Source: Meandrina meandrites
Taxonomy: Eukaryota; Cnidaria; Anthozoa; Scleractinia; Meandrinidae
DNA length: 64,000 nt
Direction of reading: 5' to 3'
NCBI GenBank assembly: GCA_963693305.1
Contig: OY855906.1
Location: 15,452,161 to 15,516,160 of the forward strand
A program made the translations under genes and the position numbers. The notes under the pieces were generated by a model. The model made no database searches. It had not been told where the DNA came from and saw only the letters and a program-made list of their open reading frames with translations. This document shows positions 27,746 to 39,400 of the stretch, piece after piece. Positions within the stretch are counted from its first letter, which is position 1, and the number at the start of each line of letters is the position of its first letter.

Positions 27746-28306
27746 TATGACGAGAACGCAAACAAAAAAAAAGTAAGTGAATAAAAGCATAATTGTGTGC
27801 CCTCGTATGAAAGAACTTAATATAAGGTAGTTTATTTGGCGCGATCACAAGTGAATTGTAATATTTCTTTTAGGAGAATGTCAAGACACTTTAGAAGAGA
27901 CATTACGTACCAAAACGTCCATTAGGTAGCTGAAGGTCTCTAATTTAGTAAGATGGGTTAATAATTTTAATGTATAAACTTATTTTTGCTGAATGAGGAG
28001 ACAAATACAAAGCGGCAGAGTTGTCTAATTCTTTCGCCACCGATTTTAACAAGAATTATTTTAACTATTTTGAACTAGTTTAACTAGTTTCTTAACGTTT
28101 ATCTTAGTTTCTTCGTTTATTACTTAGCTGTGTAATTGACTAGTCGTCATATATAATTAGGATTGTACCTTTGAGCTAGCGTTTCATTAGAATAGTGGCT
28201 CAACGTTTATAAGAAATTTGTTTAATGCCTATCTTAGTTTTCATCTGTTATTTAATGTCGCCAATTAGAGTTAATATCGCTAGAACGTCTGACACGTAAA
28301 TAAAGT

Positions 28307-28357
28307 TTACTACTACTACTACTACTACCACCACCACCACCACCACCACCACCACCA
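28307..28357. repeat. (TAC)n/(CAC)n trinucleotide microsatellite
   Basis: ACT repeats pass into ACC repeats, inside the 3' UTR intron of gene A. Confidence 0.9.
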
Positions 28358-28453
28358 TTGTTAAGTGATATGCATTATGATTATGCATATGTAATGTTAA
28401 GTAATATGCATTATGATATAATCTGATGAAACATACACTTTGTGTCGTTGCAG

Positions 28454-28610
28454 GTCCCTCGGCAGTGATATAACAGGCACAAGAACATGACATCCAATGA
28501 GGTTTTAAATTTAAGTGAAATTAAATTTAAATTAAATTAAAATCAATGGGGATATTAATGTAATTTTTGGCAATACAAACATTAAAGTAAAATGTCATGA
28601 TAACAAAAGT
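28454..28610 (+). other. Gene A 3' UTR exon (non-coding)
   Basis: GTTGCAG|GTCCC opens a block conserved in genes B (40133) and C (56899). The shared features are the acceptor, TCCCT near the start, and a later CATCCAATGA/GTCCAATGA motif. It would be joined by the donor AAAA|GTAAGT at about 27774, 28 nt after the stop, short enough not to trigger nonsense-mediated decay. ATTAAA near 28581 could be the poly(A) signal. Confidence 0.6.
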
Positions 28611-28803
28611 TTTGCTTCCTGTTTTTGTCTCCTTTGCCTTCATCAATCAATATACCTTTATTTGGTAGTCTCGTGGAAAAATCGTGCTTTTTTCGTTTCA
28701 CCGGAATCTTCCAATCACAGCTGGCGCAAGCATATAAGAGAATTTGACTCATGCATGCTTATTAGAGGTTTTTTAGTCATTATGAATTCAAATGTTTGAG
28801 AAC

Positions 28804-28974
28804 AAACTTGGGGTTTACCTCGGTGTAAGAACCTGTGATATTTTTCTTTGTTTTGGAGCTATTGTTTTCCTTCTCTATCTTTGTTTTGCCAGCTCTTTGT
28901 TGTATTGTTCGTTCTTTGTTTTACGTCACCGGTGAGTTTCACAGGTTCTTACACCGAGGATGAGCCCAAACTTG
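28804..28974. mobile_element. Foldback element with ~36-bp terminal inverted repeats
   Basis: AAACTTGGGGTTTACCTCGG...AAGAACCTGTGA on the left matches, inverted, TCACAGGTTCTTACACCGAGG...CCCAAACTTG on the right, with four to five mismatches. About 100 bp lie between. It is MITE-like with no coding content. Confidence 0.65.
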
Positions 28975-29446
28975 ACTTAGAGAAAAGTGGAAACCCCAAA
29001 TGATGATTATACAGTGAACTTGCTGAACTTGCTTTAAACCGACTGGGAGTTGCCAAACAAATGCAAATAGAATATAATGCAGGGATGCGATAGCGCTATT
29101 TTATTGTCCTCAAAACCTTTAAATTAATGCCATCTTGGACAAAACCGCTGCGTTCTCGTAAATCAACGATAAATAAATCGACTCTTTATTTTTATTAGCA
29201 AGTACTGTTGTGAGTGAGTCCGGGCCGCCTGTGTTCGAAATGGTAATTTTCTATACGCACTTGCAAAATGCCAATAGTTGCCCTCGAAATCTCACCCTAG
29301 TCAGATTTATTTCCCCTTTTTTCCTGTTTTCTTGTTTACACGTTATATTTCACCTTTTCCCGTGAAGTTAAGAGAATTGGATCACTCTGTTTCAAAGAAA
29401 AGTGCTTGTTACAAAGGGTAGCCACTAAACGGCAGTGACTATTAAC

Positions 29447-29499
29447 TCACACGAGGCCTATCTGTATATATCAGTGATACGCGCTACCTCGTGTGTGAG
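29447..29499. repeat. Small hairpin
   Basis: CTCACACGAGG at 29447 pairs with CCTCGTGTGTGAG ending at 29499 (one mismatch). A second small inverted repeat (TATCTGTATATATCAGTGATA) lies in the loop. Origin unknown. Confidence 0.4.
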
Positions 29500-30139
29500 G
29501 GCGTCAGGTATGAGTCGTGCTATCCTGCGAAAGCAATGTCCGCTATTTTTCTGATAGCATAGCTAGTTGGTTGTGTGAATGAATTGTTCGCGACAAGTTC
29601 TCTGCCAAAGTGGTCTGTTTTGGAGTGTCGCGCTCAGCATACAGCAGTAGTTGTTCAAAACCTACAGATTAGATCGCACCGACGATCACTGACAAGATTC
29701 GTTTTCACACTTATCACCATTCCACATGCAATGTTGGATAGCCAATGCTTCCGAATTTTCTGTGCAGCGCGTTTCAGTTTGTAAGCGAAAGTAGGCAGCT
29801 ATGGGAGGCATCATTATTAGTACTTTATTTTATTCACGTTACAAAGGGGAAAAAAGGGGTAAGGGGGAAAATTACTTAACATTTTCATGTTTCAAGTGAA
29901 AAAAAATATATACGTGTTCCATTGTTTGGGGCTCTTTTATAATGGCTTGAGACTTTCGTCTCACCACCTCGTTGCACGACCTGGAGTTACATAAAAACGT
30001 TCTATTCAATAGATGGTATGGCAAATTGTTTTTCATGCATTGCGGACGCAAGACTGTCCGTTGCAATGGGTACTGAGGACAGCAGCCATTGTAATATCTG
30101 AGACTAGGTATGCCAGTATACCTAAGCCGTTATTTAAAT

Positions 30140-30310
30140 AGGCCAGTTTCGTACTCTCGGTTTTAAACTGGAACTAGCATGCAATGGAGGCTAATGAGGG
30201 GGAATATCATTAAAAACAGCTTCATCTCATTTGCATTAGAAAAGATTTACCCGCATTAGCCTCAATTGCAGGCTAGTTCCAGTTCGATACCGAGAATACG
30301 AAAACGGCCT
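30140..30310. mobile_element. MITE with long terminal inverted repeats
   Basis: The left end AGGCCAGTTTCGTACTCTCGG and its continuation AACTGGAACTAGC...GAGGCTAATG are complementary to the right end (CATTAGCCTCAATTGCAGGC...GAGAATACGAAAACGGCCT). The arms are about 55 bp with few mismatches, around an AT-rich centre. Confidence 0.7.
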
Positions 30311-31269
30311 ATTGAAGCGTTTGATGTGAAAGTAAAAGGAAACTATATTAATAGAGCTTATGGTATTCGACATGATTTTAAACTTTCTTACTACAAGTTG
30401 AGGTCACATGGCCGGAGAGCGCTGGGGAGGAAGAAGGTCCTGGAAAGCGCGGAGCGCGAGCAGCAGGCGTGGAGCGCGAGAGGTCAGTCGCTCGCGCCGG
30501 GGTCATTGTACTACGAAAAATACAAATAAGCTTGCTGTGGGTAGCTTCTATAAGAACAAAACTTTGAAAGAAGAGAAGAAGACGAGAAGTCGAGGTTCAA
30601 TCTTCCACAATTTTAAGCATCCCCCTCTCCTGCTGGTATACATGTTTTCTTCTTCGATAATATTCCTACTGACTTTGATTTTAAGATAATTTTAAACACT
30701 GCTTTAGTGGCGTTACTGACATAGGTCGAGTCGTAGAAAAAGCGTATGTTTGTCATCGTACATCTTTTCGCTAAAAGCGGAACGAGTCATAAACGTAATT
30801 GAAAGTCCGGCTTAATGGCAAACAAGCAACTAAAATGGTCATGGCATTCTCTTTTGACACCATCATCACCATGCCGCATAAAACAGCGGCTTAAATGAAC
30901 TTGCTTTTAGCCGAAACGTTTCTTTCGTTTCTTTTTTACTTTCAAAACCGATACCTATTACTTGACTTGCCGAGAACCAGGTTGATTTGTTTTCGCTTTG
31001 GTCACGCTATTCAGTTTGCGCGAAACAAAATGACCTTAAATTCCAATTAAAATAGCTGATGGTTTAAAATACATCAAAAAAGTGAAACAAAGCAAGGCAC
31101 TAGAAGGCAAATAACTTATTAGGTCTGGAGCAACAATTGATATAGCTAGGCAAGATAAGAAAATTGCATTATGCTCAATCGCTGATTTATATACTACTTC
31201 GGTGAAAGCGAATTTGTACTTGAAGTTAAGAAATCGTTGAATTCTTAAATAACTTCAATTATGTGAATT

Positions 31270-32050
31270 AATAATATACATGAAAAAATTACTCGATTCT
31301 GATTGGCTGAGACTGAGTGCAGTTCAGAGGTAACACCAGTGCAAAAAGTGTAACACCAGTGCAAATTACAATTAGACGCGGACGAAAACATCGACCGGGG
31401 TTTTCGCTAGGTAAACAACAGTAAAACACCTAAAAGATAGTTCTAACAAACCAAATACAATTATTAGCACCTCATTCTGGCTAAGTGTACGGACAACGTC
31501 AAGCGAAGAGAAAAAAATATCGCCAACAAAATAGAGGAAAACGAGCCGGCAAGCCGAACTAACAGTTCTGCCCTAAAGTAAAAGGACAAAACAGTGAAGA
31601 CTTGTCTTGGAACCAGACCGCTTACAGAATGATAATAGCTACACTCGACAGGCATATAAATAAACAAGGATACAAGTTTTTCAATCCGGCAAGTAAGTTC
31701 TTCGCCGACCAAGTTCTTCGCCGGTCTGTCATGGAAAAACGTCCAACTATAAAAGCGCGAAGTCCAACCGAAGAAGAAGTGGACATGCTATGACAGTAGG
31801 AATTTTTTGGTGCCAAAACGCCAGAAGCACTTACATATCTGTAGTTTGTGGTGGCTTTTTGCATTTATCAACTGCCAGCTTTCTTTCATCTTTGGCCGCT
31901 CGAAGCTTACATCTCGGTTTCCAAAACGGCCGCCGTCCAATTCTTCAGTTTACGCCGAGCTTTCACAGTCTAATATGTACATTGTCTTTAGTCGGTCATT
32001 GTTAACCGAGTTGTGCTTCAAAAACGTTTGAAAAACCACAAATTCCCAAG
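31270..32050 (+). mobile_element. Degenerate KIAA1958/Crypton-like recombinase element
   Basis: From about 31563 an open frame reads QFCPKVKGQNSEDLSWNQ, then AYRMIIATLDRHINKQGYKF, and ends KARSPTEEEVDML at a stop near 31791. This matches the order seen in the DUF3504 tyrosine-recombinase-like domain of KIAA1958/QRICH1/Crypton proteins: basic strand, aromatic turn, M-x5-LDRH helix, KRP segment, then LTxEEE. After a frameshift, FGAKTPEALTY and a following WW pair (about 31803-31860) continue the same domain. The frame is broken, so it is a relic. The 5' part (about 31280-31390) has the repeated TAACACCAGTGCAAA motif. Confidence 0.5.
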
Positions 32051-32227
32051 TTTACAGTACAACTGAATGAATCTGAATATTTCGCTCTTGTGAAAGTTTG
32101 AACTTGACATGTGTTTGCTGTGCTTCAACCAATCAATTGAATGAAAAATCAGAAAAGGCACGCGGTGTCAAAATTCAACTGGTTTTCTTTTTCTCTCTGT
32201 CCCTTTTTTCGTGTATATTATTAATAA

Positions 32228-32333
32228 GTAATCACATGATTTTTCTCGTGCAATTAGGAATAAATAAGCACTTGTAAATTTTTCAAAGACTACAAATTGC
32301 ACTCGCCCTACGGGCTCGTGCAATTTTGTTAGC

Positions 32334-32365
<32 letters not shown>

Positions 32366-32392
32366 TAATTGCACTCGAAATCATGTGATTAC
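32228..32392. mobile_element. Palindromic MITE (GTAATCACATGA ends)
   Basis: The left arm starts GTAATCACATGATTT and the right arm ends AAATCATGTGATTAC. The inner arms (GTGCAATTAGGAATAAATAAG against CTTATTTATTCCTAATTGCAC) pair almost perfectly, and the centre is CTCGCCCTACGGGC. The whole element is one long hairpin of 165 bp. Confidence 0.8.
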
Positions 32393-33417
32393 CTATACAA
32401 ATGTTGAAGACTTTCTCGACCTGAAAAGCTATCATGTTTTCTTTTTTTAACCAACAGCTATTTATAAGAACTATTCCCCACTTGACGTCATTTCCCTCAA
32501 AAAAGTGTGATTATGACTGCAAATTAACATCGATTTGGAACCTGGTGCATTACCAATATTTTGCAAAAGCTAGCTTCACAAGTGTTTCAGCTCTTTCAGC
32601 GCAATTAGCTATAGCTAGGGCGTTTTCCTGATAAGATATATATTTAGATATTACCGCTACCGGGACGACAACAGATGTGTTAAAGCATTGAATCAGTTAT
32701 TAGTGACTCAGGCTCAAGTAGATAATAGGCAACTTATGATGTGGCGTCACATTCGGTTGCCGTTGGGTGGCCTTTTAATGTTGCGCAATGTTTGTACTGT
32801 GTATAAACTTTGCCGAATTAAATGGCTTGAACAAAAACTCATACAATTTTAAGGTGTCATATTTTATTATTTTATATCCATGGCACTTAATGACCTCATA
32901 GTATTAGAACGGCGCGAAGAATGTGCAGGCGGTGTGACAAAACTACGTAGGTCAATTAAGTTGTAACGCAAAAAAATTACTTCCTTAGTTTTTGTTTTCT
33001 TTTGTTTTCTAGTTTTTCCTCCAGCAAATTCTATTATTATTTTACTAATCTGAGGCAGATATTGAGGTTGACGAAAAAATTCACCTAAACCTGCATCGGA
33101 ACAGGTAGTGCGCTTTCTGCCAAGAATAATCCGTGAGAAAGCATAATGGCACGATTAAAATATGGACCAATCATTGCAGATAGTTATTCATAAGACAGCA
33201 CTGTTGCACTTGGGTCAAGACTGGAATTTTCTAAATCGCAACGCCAAGTTAATTTCTATTTCCTTATAGCCAGGTGGTCGACATTTCTCTCTTTCCATTC
33301 ATATTTTGGCTATGTAATAATTATTGGGAACTGGAGGACTGAGTAATGTATTTCCAGAGGTCTAGTTAGCTTAGCCATGACAAACCTAGTAGATAAAAAT
33401 CGTCGTCAACTTAAAAT

Positions 33418-34185
33418 TACTCTGCGAGCAAAGTCTTCTTCGATCTTCCTGGATTAGTCGGGAAGAGGAAGAAGACTCTGCTAACGGCCTCGAAAATTCA
33501 TATTGAGCATGCTCCAAAATCAAATGTAACCAAGCCTCGCTCAGCCTCACTCTCGAGTTGTGATAATAATTTTAATTTTAAATTTAAAAATATTCAAATG
33601 ACCGTCAAGAAAATATATTATATCTGAAATTAATATATCGATTGCTACCTGCTCAAACTTGTATTTGGCCGATAATTAGGGAATTCAGAGGAGAGTAATC
33701 GACGAGCATTTGTTCAGTTGGGAATTGGTTTATTCCATTGATACAAGTTCCTTTGCAACCGTCGGGCAGATTTGGTAAATCAACAATTTTGCCATGTCCG
33801 GTCGGAAGAGATAAAAACGTATGTTTACCACTTCGAAAACGAGACGTCATTGTGGTTCCGCGAGGCTTGAAATCTGCCTGATTTGAAGTTTACAGTGAGC
33901 AGAATTCGCTGCTTTTTCGAATACTTTGTACTAAAGCGAAGCGGCCACCACTTTTCATTCAACGATCGACCGTAAACAAATTACTGTAGGCGCAGAAAAA
34001 GTCAGCAATTCGTACGATTGATCATGCGCTACAGTGGAAAACCTGTCTGACCGGTTCGAAACTGGTCTGACTCATCCATTTCCTTGGATGAGGGGCAATT
34101 CAAAGAAACTCGAGGCCGCTAGCAGAGTCTTCTTCCTCTTCCCGACTAATCTAGGAAGACCGAAGAAGACTCTGCTCGCAGAGTA
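33418..34185. mobile_element. Non-autonomous DNA transposon, 9-bp target duplication (Mutator/Merlin-like)
   Basis: The ends TACTCTGCGAGCA and TGCTCGCAGAGTA are exact inverted repeats within TIRs of about 75-80 bp (33418-33495 and about 34110-34185). The 9-bp direct repeat ACTTAAAAT flanks both sides (33409-33417 and 34186-34194). Each TIR also contains its own inner hairpin (AGTCTTCTTC...GAAGAAGACT). The 9-bp duplication with long TIRs points to a Mutator-like or Merlin-like family. The interior encodes no transposase and includes a helicase-like fragment on the minus strand. Confidence 0.8.
33653..33850 (-). pseudogene. RecQ-like helicase fragment inside the transposon
   Basis: A minus-strand ORF of 65 codons contains FLSLPTGHGK, which resembles the Walker A region of RecQ/DEAD helicases (LPTGxGKS), and later YSPLNSLIIGQI, which resembles the following motif Ia region (SPLxSLMxDQ). 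The key serine/threonine after GK is replaced by I and the intervening part is short, so it cannot be functional as read. It appears to be a captured host gene fragment. The match is from memory of the motif order only. Confidence 0.45.
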
Positions 34186-34279
34186 ACTTAAAATAAATTA
34201 ACCGATTTTATTTTTTAATATTTAATATTCTACCCGCGCTTCGGATATATGTTCGATAATAGATGCAATCAACCAACTC

Positions 34280-34470
34280 ATATAGGGGTGGTGAATGGTC
34301 CTTCAAAAAATGCGCGTCTCGCAAAATTTAAGCCAAATTCCAGGGGTCTCGCCGTCTCGAATTTTTATGGGGGGCCTTCTCGGAGTCTCGGGCTTGCAGA
34401 AAATGTATCAGTCTCGCCGTCTCGCAAAGTCTCGCATTTACCATTCGACACCCCTTCATATCCAACGTGA
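34280..34470. repeat. GTCTCGC-rich degenerate short repeat
   Basis: GTCTCGC/GTCTCG occurs at least eight times in about 170 bp (for example GGGGTCTCGCCGTCTCG and CAGTCTCGCCGTCTCGC). It is flanked by CACCCC/GGGGTG-type sequence near 34287 and 34450, perhaps an inverted terminus. Nature unknown. Confidence 0.4.
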
Positions 34471-34499
34471 CTCGTGGAATCATTGTTAAATATGCAGCG

Positions 34500-35731
34500 T
34501 AAAGCGTAGCTTAATTATGGTATTCATTTGTTTGCAACTGTGTGTAGAACGTTAATGATTTACAGCAAACATTTTTCCTAGTATGCATTTAAAGAAATTA
34601 CGAATCGTGTTTTGTCAATGTATACTTAAACATCATGCTTAAATAAAGCAATAATATATACTCTGCTAAAGGAGACGTAAAATCTCAGGCTCACTTCACC
34701 AAATTCTTACGTATTAGAAAGCAAATCACTTCGCGATTGAAAACGGAAAAAAAAATCACAAGCGAAATCATTACCATGCCTCGTAAATGGCGAACAAGCC
34801 AATAATTGATCATGACGCTAGCTATCTTTTGATAACACAACTAAAAGTTAAAACTGTCTTTAGTCAGAAACTTTCTCTGTATATAACGATGTATTTCGTG
34901 TACCGTGATAAGTCTAGCTGCTATATGTCTCTCAAGTCGGGCCCAGTACGCAATATTTGCATGCGGTCGCAATTTAGGAAATTAGCATTACTCTTTTCAT
35001 CAAAGACATCTCAGATATGTTTATGCATTTTCAACCGATTTAAAATGCCCATTTAGCTACTGCTATTTACACTGTAGGAAATTATATACTAAAAGAATTT
35101 TTCAATAATTAATCAGTGATTCACACACTAATGCAGAAATAAGTAAAAATAGAGATAAACGGCCTCACTATTAAGGATGGTGTTGTGGGGTGGCTTGGTA
35201 TTGTTAAAATGCCGTCAATGTAGTATTGGTCTTGTATTGTACAATAGTAAAGCTGATTTGTAACCATCTATAATGAATTGTTTACACACCCACTCAAAAC
35301 CGGTTGTCGTTATTTTTTGGCCGATGCCATTGCAATTTATATGTATGTCCTCCCATGACCGTAGTATGTTTGAGAATTGTTTCCAATACTTTTCCATTGA
35401 GAAAAAAAAAAAGGAATCATATGTCCTTGTTGTTAGTATACACGATTGATGCTGTCTGCTAAGTCCCCCTTGATTTATTGTGTATATTGATAAAATTTTA
35501 ATTTGGATTTATGCACGAGAGCATGACGAAAACCAGTTCGATATGTGAAAGCTTAACTAAAAATATTCCAGTTCTTTTGTATTATTCATTTGTATTGTCG
35601 TTCTATGGATTCACAAATTAAAAGGTCATTACTGAAGCCACTACGTCGTGAAGTAATTCTTCCTTGTACCTCTAACAGCGACACTTCCAGAACCTAATAA
35701 AATTGTGCATTATAAAAATTCAAGGATTGAT

Positions 35732-35787
<56 letters not shown>

Positions 35788-36220
35788 AGCTTACTAATAA
35801 AAACTTATAGAAACGCTTATAAAGCAACGCAGAATATTGCGTACACACTTTATTTCGCCATATCTAGGGAGCATTTTTGTGTTTTATTTTGATTCGCTTT
35901 ATTTTCGCAATTTTTTTGATATCCAGTTAATAAATGTTCGTCACATTCCGATCGCTAAAAATAAATAATTTGGTAAATTCATGAGAAATAAACGATGTGA
36001 GTTTATATTTGAAACAAAACGATCATTGTAATTTAATTATTATGAGTTATTATCCAGATAATCTCCCGCATTGCAAAAGTATTTTAACAATAATACACAT
36101 ATAGGTATATGCCAATAAACCTTTGCAATAGCATACATTTAGTCTCACAACTGTTCTTTTTTTTTTCTTGACAAAATATAATAGTTATTGGTAATTGTTC
36201 TTCGTTTGTCTTTTTTACAG
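34500..36220. other. Intergenic interval upstream of gene B
   Basis: No gene is supported. An (AT)n microsatellite lies at about 35733-35781. The segment about 35430-35560 (CACGATTGATGCTGT and TTTATGCACGAGAGCATGAC...ACCAGTTCGATA) has relatives near 51475-51515 and 52545-52570, upstream of gene C, suggesting that 5' flank was copied along with the genes. Confidence 0.5.
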
Positions 36221-36360
36221 CCATTCATCATGTCAAGTACACTAATGGCAACGGCAGAGGCTAATACAGATACGTTGCTGTGCTAAAAATGCAATTTACA
36301 GACAACCGACAAAGGAATATTCTGACTGTGCATTTTTTAGATGACGCATTCAAGGTATTG

Positions 36361-36466
36361 GCTTTCGGTCTGATAATGTTAGACCCACCACGGAAACACA
36401 TAAAATGAGTGACAAGACTGCCCTTTCGCCATTCCCTTTTTTCAAACCTGTTAACAATTAGCAGCC
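36361..36466 (+). promoter_or_regulatory. Putative core promoter and 5' UTR of gene B
   Basis: It contains the ACACATAAAATGAG box shared with gene A, about 60 bp before the ATG, followed by GACTGCC and GCCATTC elements also present in A. The conserved order between paralogues is the evidence. Confidence 0.5.
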
Positions 36467-39400
36467 ATGGAACTGAAGATTTTGCTCATCGCATTCTTGT
36501 TTCTCGGTGCCTGTGCTGGGTTTTCGTTGCCAGAGGAGCAGGATGGTAAACTATTAAGATTGATTAAACTCAATTTTATCTCGCTTTTGTGTCTTCGGTT
36601 AGTGTTTTCTAAACTTATATCTTTTATTCTCCATAGATGCTGCAAACGAAGGTCAAGGTGAGTTCAAGAAGTGTTATGTTAAAACTATAAATGAGTTTTA
36701 TTTTCTTTTTCCTTTTTATTTCAAAAAGCGAGAAATGCTCAAGAATGAAAGGCTATCTCTGTTTTATCTATACTAAAGCACATTTCGAATTCGTAAGTAG
36801 CAAATCAGTTCGTAAACCGTTTCCTTTTTTAAAAACTTGTAGAACAAGAACTTGAGGGAATCAGCAACGATGAAGCAGAGACTGGTAAGTGATTACGATT
36901 GATATAATTAAAAAAAAAATTGCCATACGATAACAACTGTTTTTTCTTTTTCATTTTTTATGGTTAAAAAACAAGAGAAAATGCGGAATCATTTCGCCTC
37001 GGCCCACTATTGCAGATTTTAATATTCGATTCAGTTTCTTTGTATTCAATTTACATTTAGGTATATCAAATAATGTTCTTAAGACAATTGAAATAAGTTC
37101 TAATTGATCTACAATTCTATTTATAGATCTTGAAGACCCGTGGAAAAGTAAGTAATTTTACTCGTTTAAGTATATTTGAATATAACAACACTGTAATGGA
37201 CGGAGTCTGACTCCCAGTCAAGTCATAACACTATCAATTTGCTAAACTGTTAAAGTAACCATTTTCTCATAAAAAATGATCCATCAATCCACTAATCATC
37301 TTTTCTGCATCGTAATAAGGTTGCACGAGACCGATATTTGCTGTATTTATTGTTTAAATATCGCAATAAGATCAACATGAAAAGAAAAACGCTTTAAAAG
37401 AGCGTTTTGCCCAGAATGTTGAAAAGAAAACACTTGCGGTACACCCTTGGATTACGAACGTCATAAAAGGGATCAGTATTTTTCTAACAGTTGTTAGTAA
37501 CATATTTATTTTCACAAATAAAAAGTTGTGCCGTTCAGTTTCAAATATAGTACATCGATCGGGAATAATGGTGCTTCGTCTATCACTTTAAGATCAGTTA
37601 TAGTAGTATCTTTGCACAAAAGAAGCTTAAGCCATTTTTTAAATCAACAGATTTGATATATTAGAAGATTGACAGTCTTTTATTTTATTTCAGTCCGTAG
37701 GCCTTCAGTGTGTCTTAAACGAAAAATCCGAAGGTGCTTTATTGTCAAGCACTGTTATCGAAAGCTGCGCATTTGCAGCTGCGTTCCATTTTACAGGCGT
37801 GGGGACGAGACTGAATTTGACAACCAAGTGAATGATGAAATGGTTGAAACTCCAGAAGAATTCGATGAAGCTGGTACGTCAGCTTTATTAGATTTCTTTG
37901 TAGAAAAAGGTTACGGGAAAATACACCTTCACTGTCACGTGTGTTTAACAACGGAACAAATACAACGTTAAAAAAACAAAACAAAACAAAAAACAATAAT
38001 TAATGCTAAAGCTAGTTATTTTCATTATCTTAGATCAAGAACTTGAAGACCCACGGAAGAAAGGTCAGTACACCATTATTAAGCAAATACTTTAATTACG
38101 TTCGCAGGTTGATAGTGGAGCTCTCGCACGCGCCGAAAGTGCACGTTAACGGGGCATCCGTACTTATAACGATTGAAAGCCCGTGGAGCCAAGAAAATTT
38201 GGATGCCACGTTGTCTGTCCGTACGTACGCACGGATAAGGCCTAGGGAAGAGTTTGCCTTTGTCCTTTATTGGAGTTCTTCTTACGCAAAAAGTCAGATG
38301 TTACTTTTCTTAGAAATTTGCAAGAACACTTCATTACTTGACCTCTATAAATCGGCCGCGGTCACCTTTCTGCCTTTCTGCCCATATTTAGCGCTGGAAC
38401 TTCTATTTTCAATCGCCATTTAGCGCTGGAACTTCTATTTTCACTCGCCATTTAGCGCTGGAACTTCTATTTTCACTCGCCATTTAGCGCTGGAACTTCT
38501 ATTTTCACTCGCCATTTAGCGCTGGTACTTCTATTTTCACTCGCCATTTAGCGCTGGAACTTCTATTTTCACTCGCCATTTAGCGCTGGAACTTCTATTT
38601 TCACTCGCCATTTAGCGCTGGAACTTCTATTTTCACTCACCATTTAGCGCTGGTACTTCTATTTTCACTCGCCATTTAGCGCTGGTACTTCTATTTTCAC
38701 TCGCCATTTAGCGCTGGAACTTCTATTTTCACTCGCCATTTAGCGCTGGAACTTCTATTTTCACTCGCCATTTAGCGCTGGAACTTCTATTTTCACTCGC
38801 CATTTAGCGCTGGAACTTCTATTTTCACTCGCCATTTAGCGCTGGAACTTCTATTTTCACTCGCCATTTAGCGCTGGAACTTCTATTTTCACTCGCCATT
38901 TAGCGCTGGAACTTCTATTTTCACTCGCCATTTAGCGCTGGAACTTCTATTTTCACTCGCAATTTAGCGCTGGTACTTCTATTTTCACTCGCCATTTAGC
39001 GCTGGTACTTTTATTTTCACTCGCCATTTAGCGCTGGAACTTCTATTTTCACTCGCCATTTAGCGACCAACAAGAATATCATTAATGAAGCTTGGCTTTG
39101 TCTTCAACAATTTCTGACAGACAAGAGTCTTAAATAGTAAAGTGACGACTACAAAAATAATTCAAGCATAAGTTTTTTGCCGTGTTTATGTCATTACGGA
39201 TCCTTTCCACGCCATTTTGTATTGAAATAACGTAACCTTTCTAAAAGGCGTTATGCAAATTTCTGACGAAACTCTATTAAGCAACCAACTTCGGTGGCCG
39301 CTTAATAGGGGTTCTACTGTATAAGCACTTGAAGAGAAAGTGAAGGGTGTTTTCAACAGGTTAAACTGCAAAGATTGGACATTTGTTCGATTGCATTATT

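Noticed and set aside
38043..38423. 126-codon ORF overlapping a gene B exon
   Set aside because: It runs in a different frame from the homology-supported exon 38034-38063 and enters the minisatellite.
38387..39065. CRISPR-like or coding tandem repeat in gene B
   Set aside because: The 32-bp unit is repeated without variable spacers. Its length is not a multiple of three, and a stop interrupts the frame that enters it near 38420.
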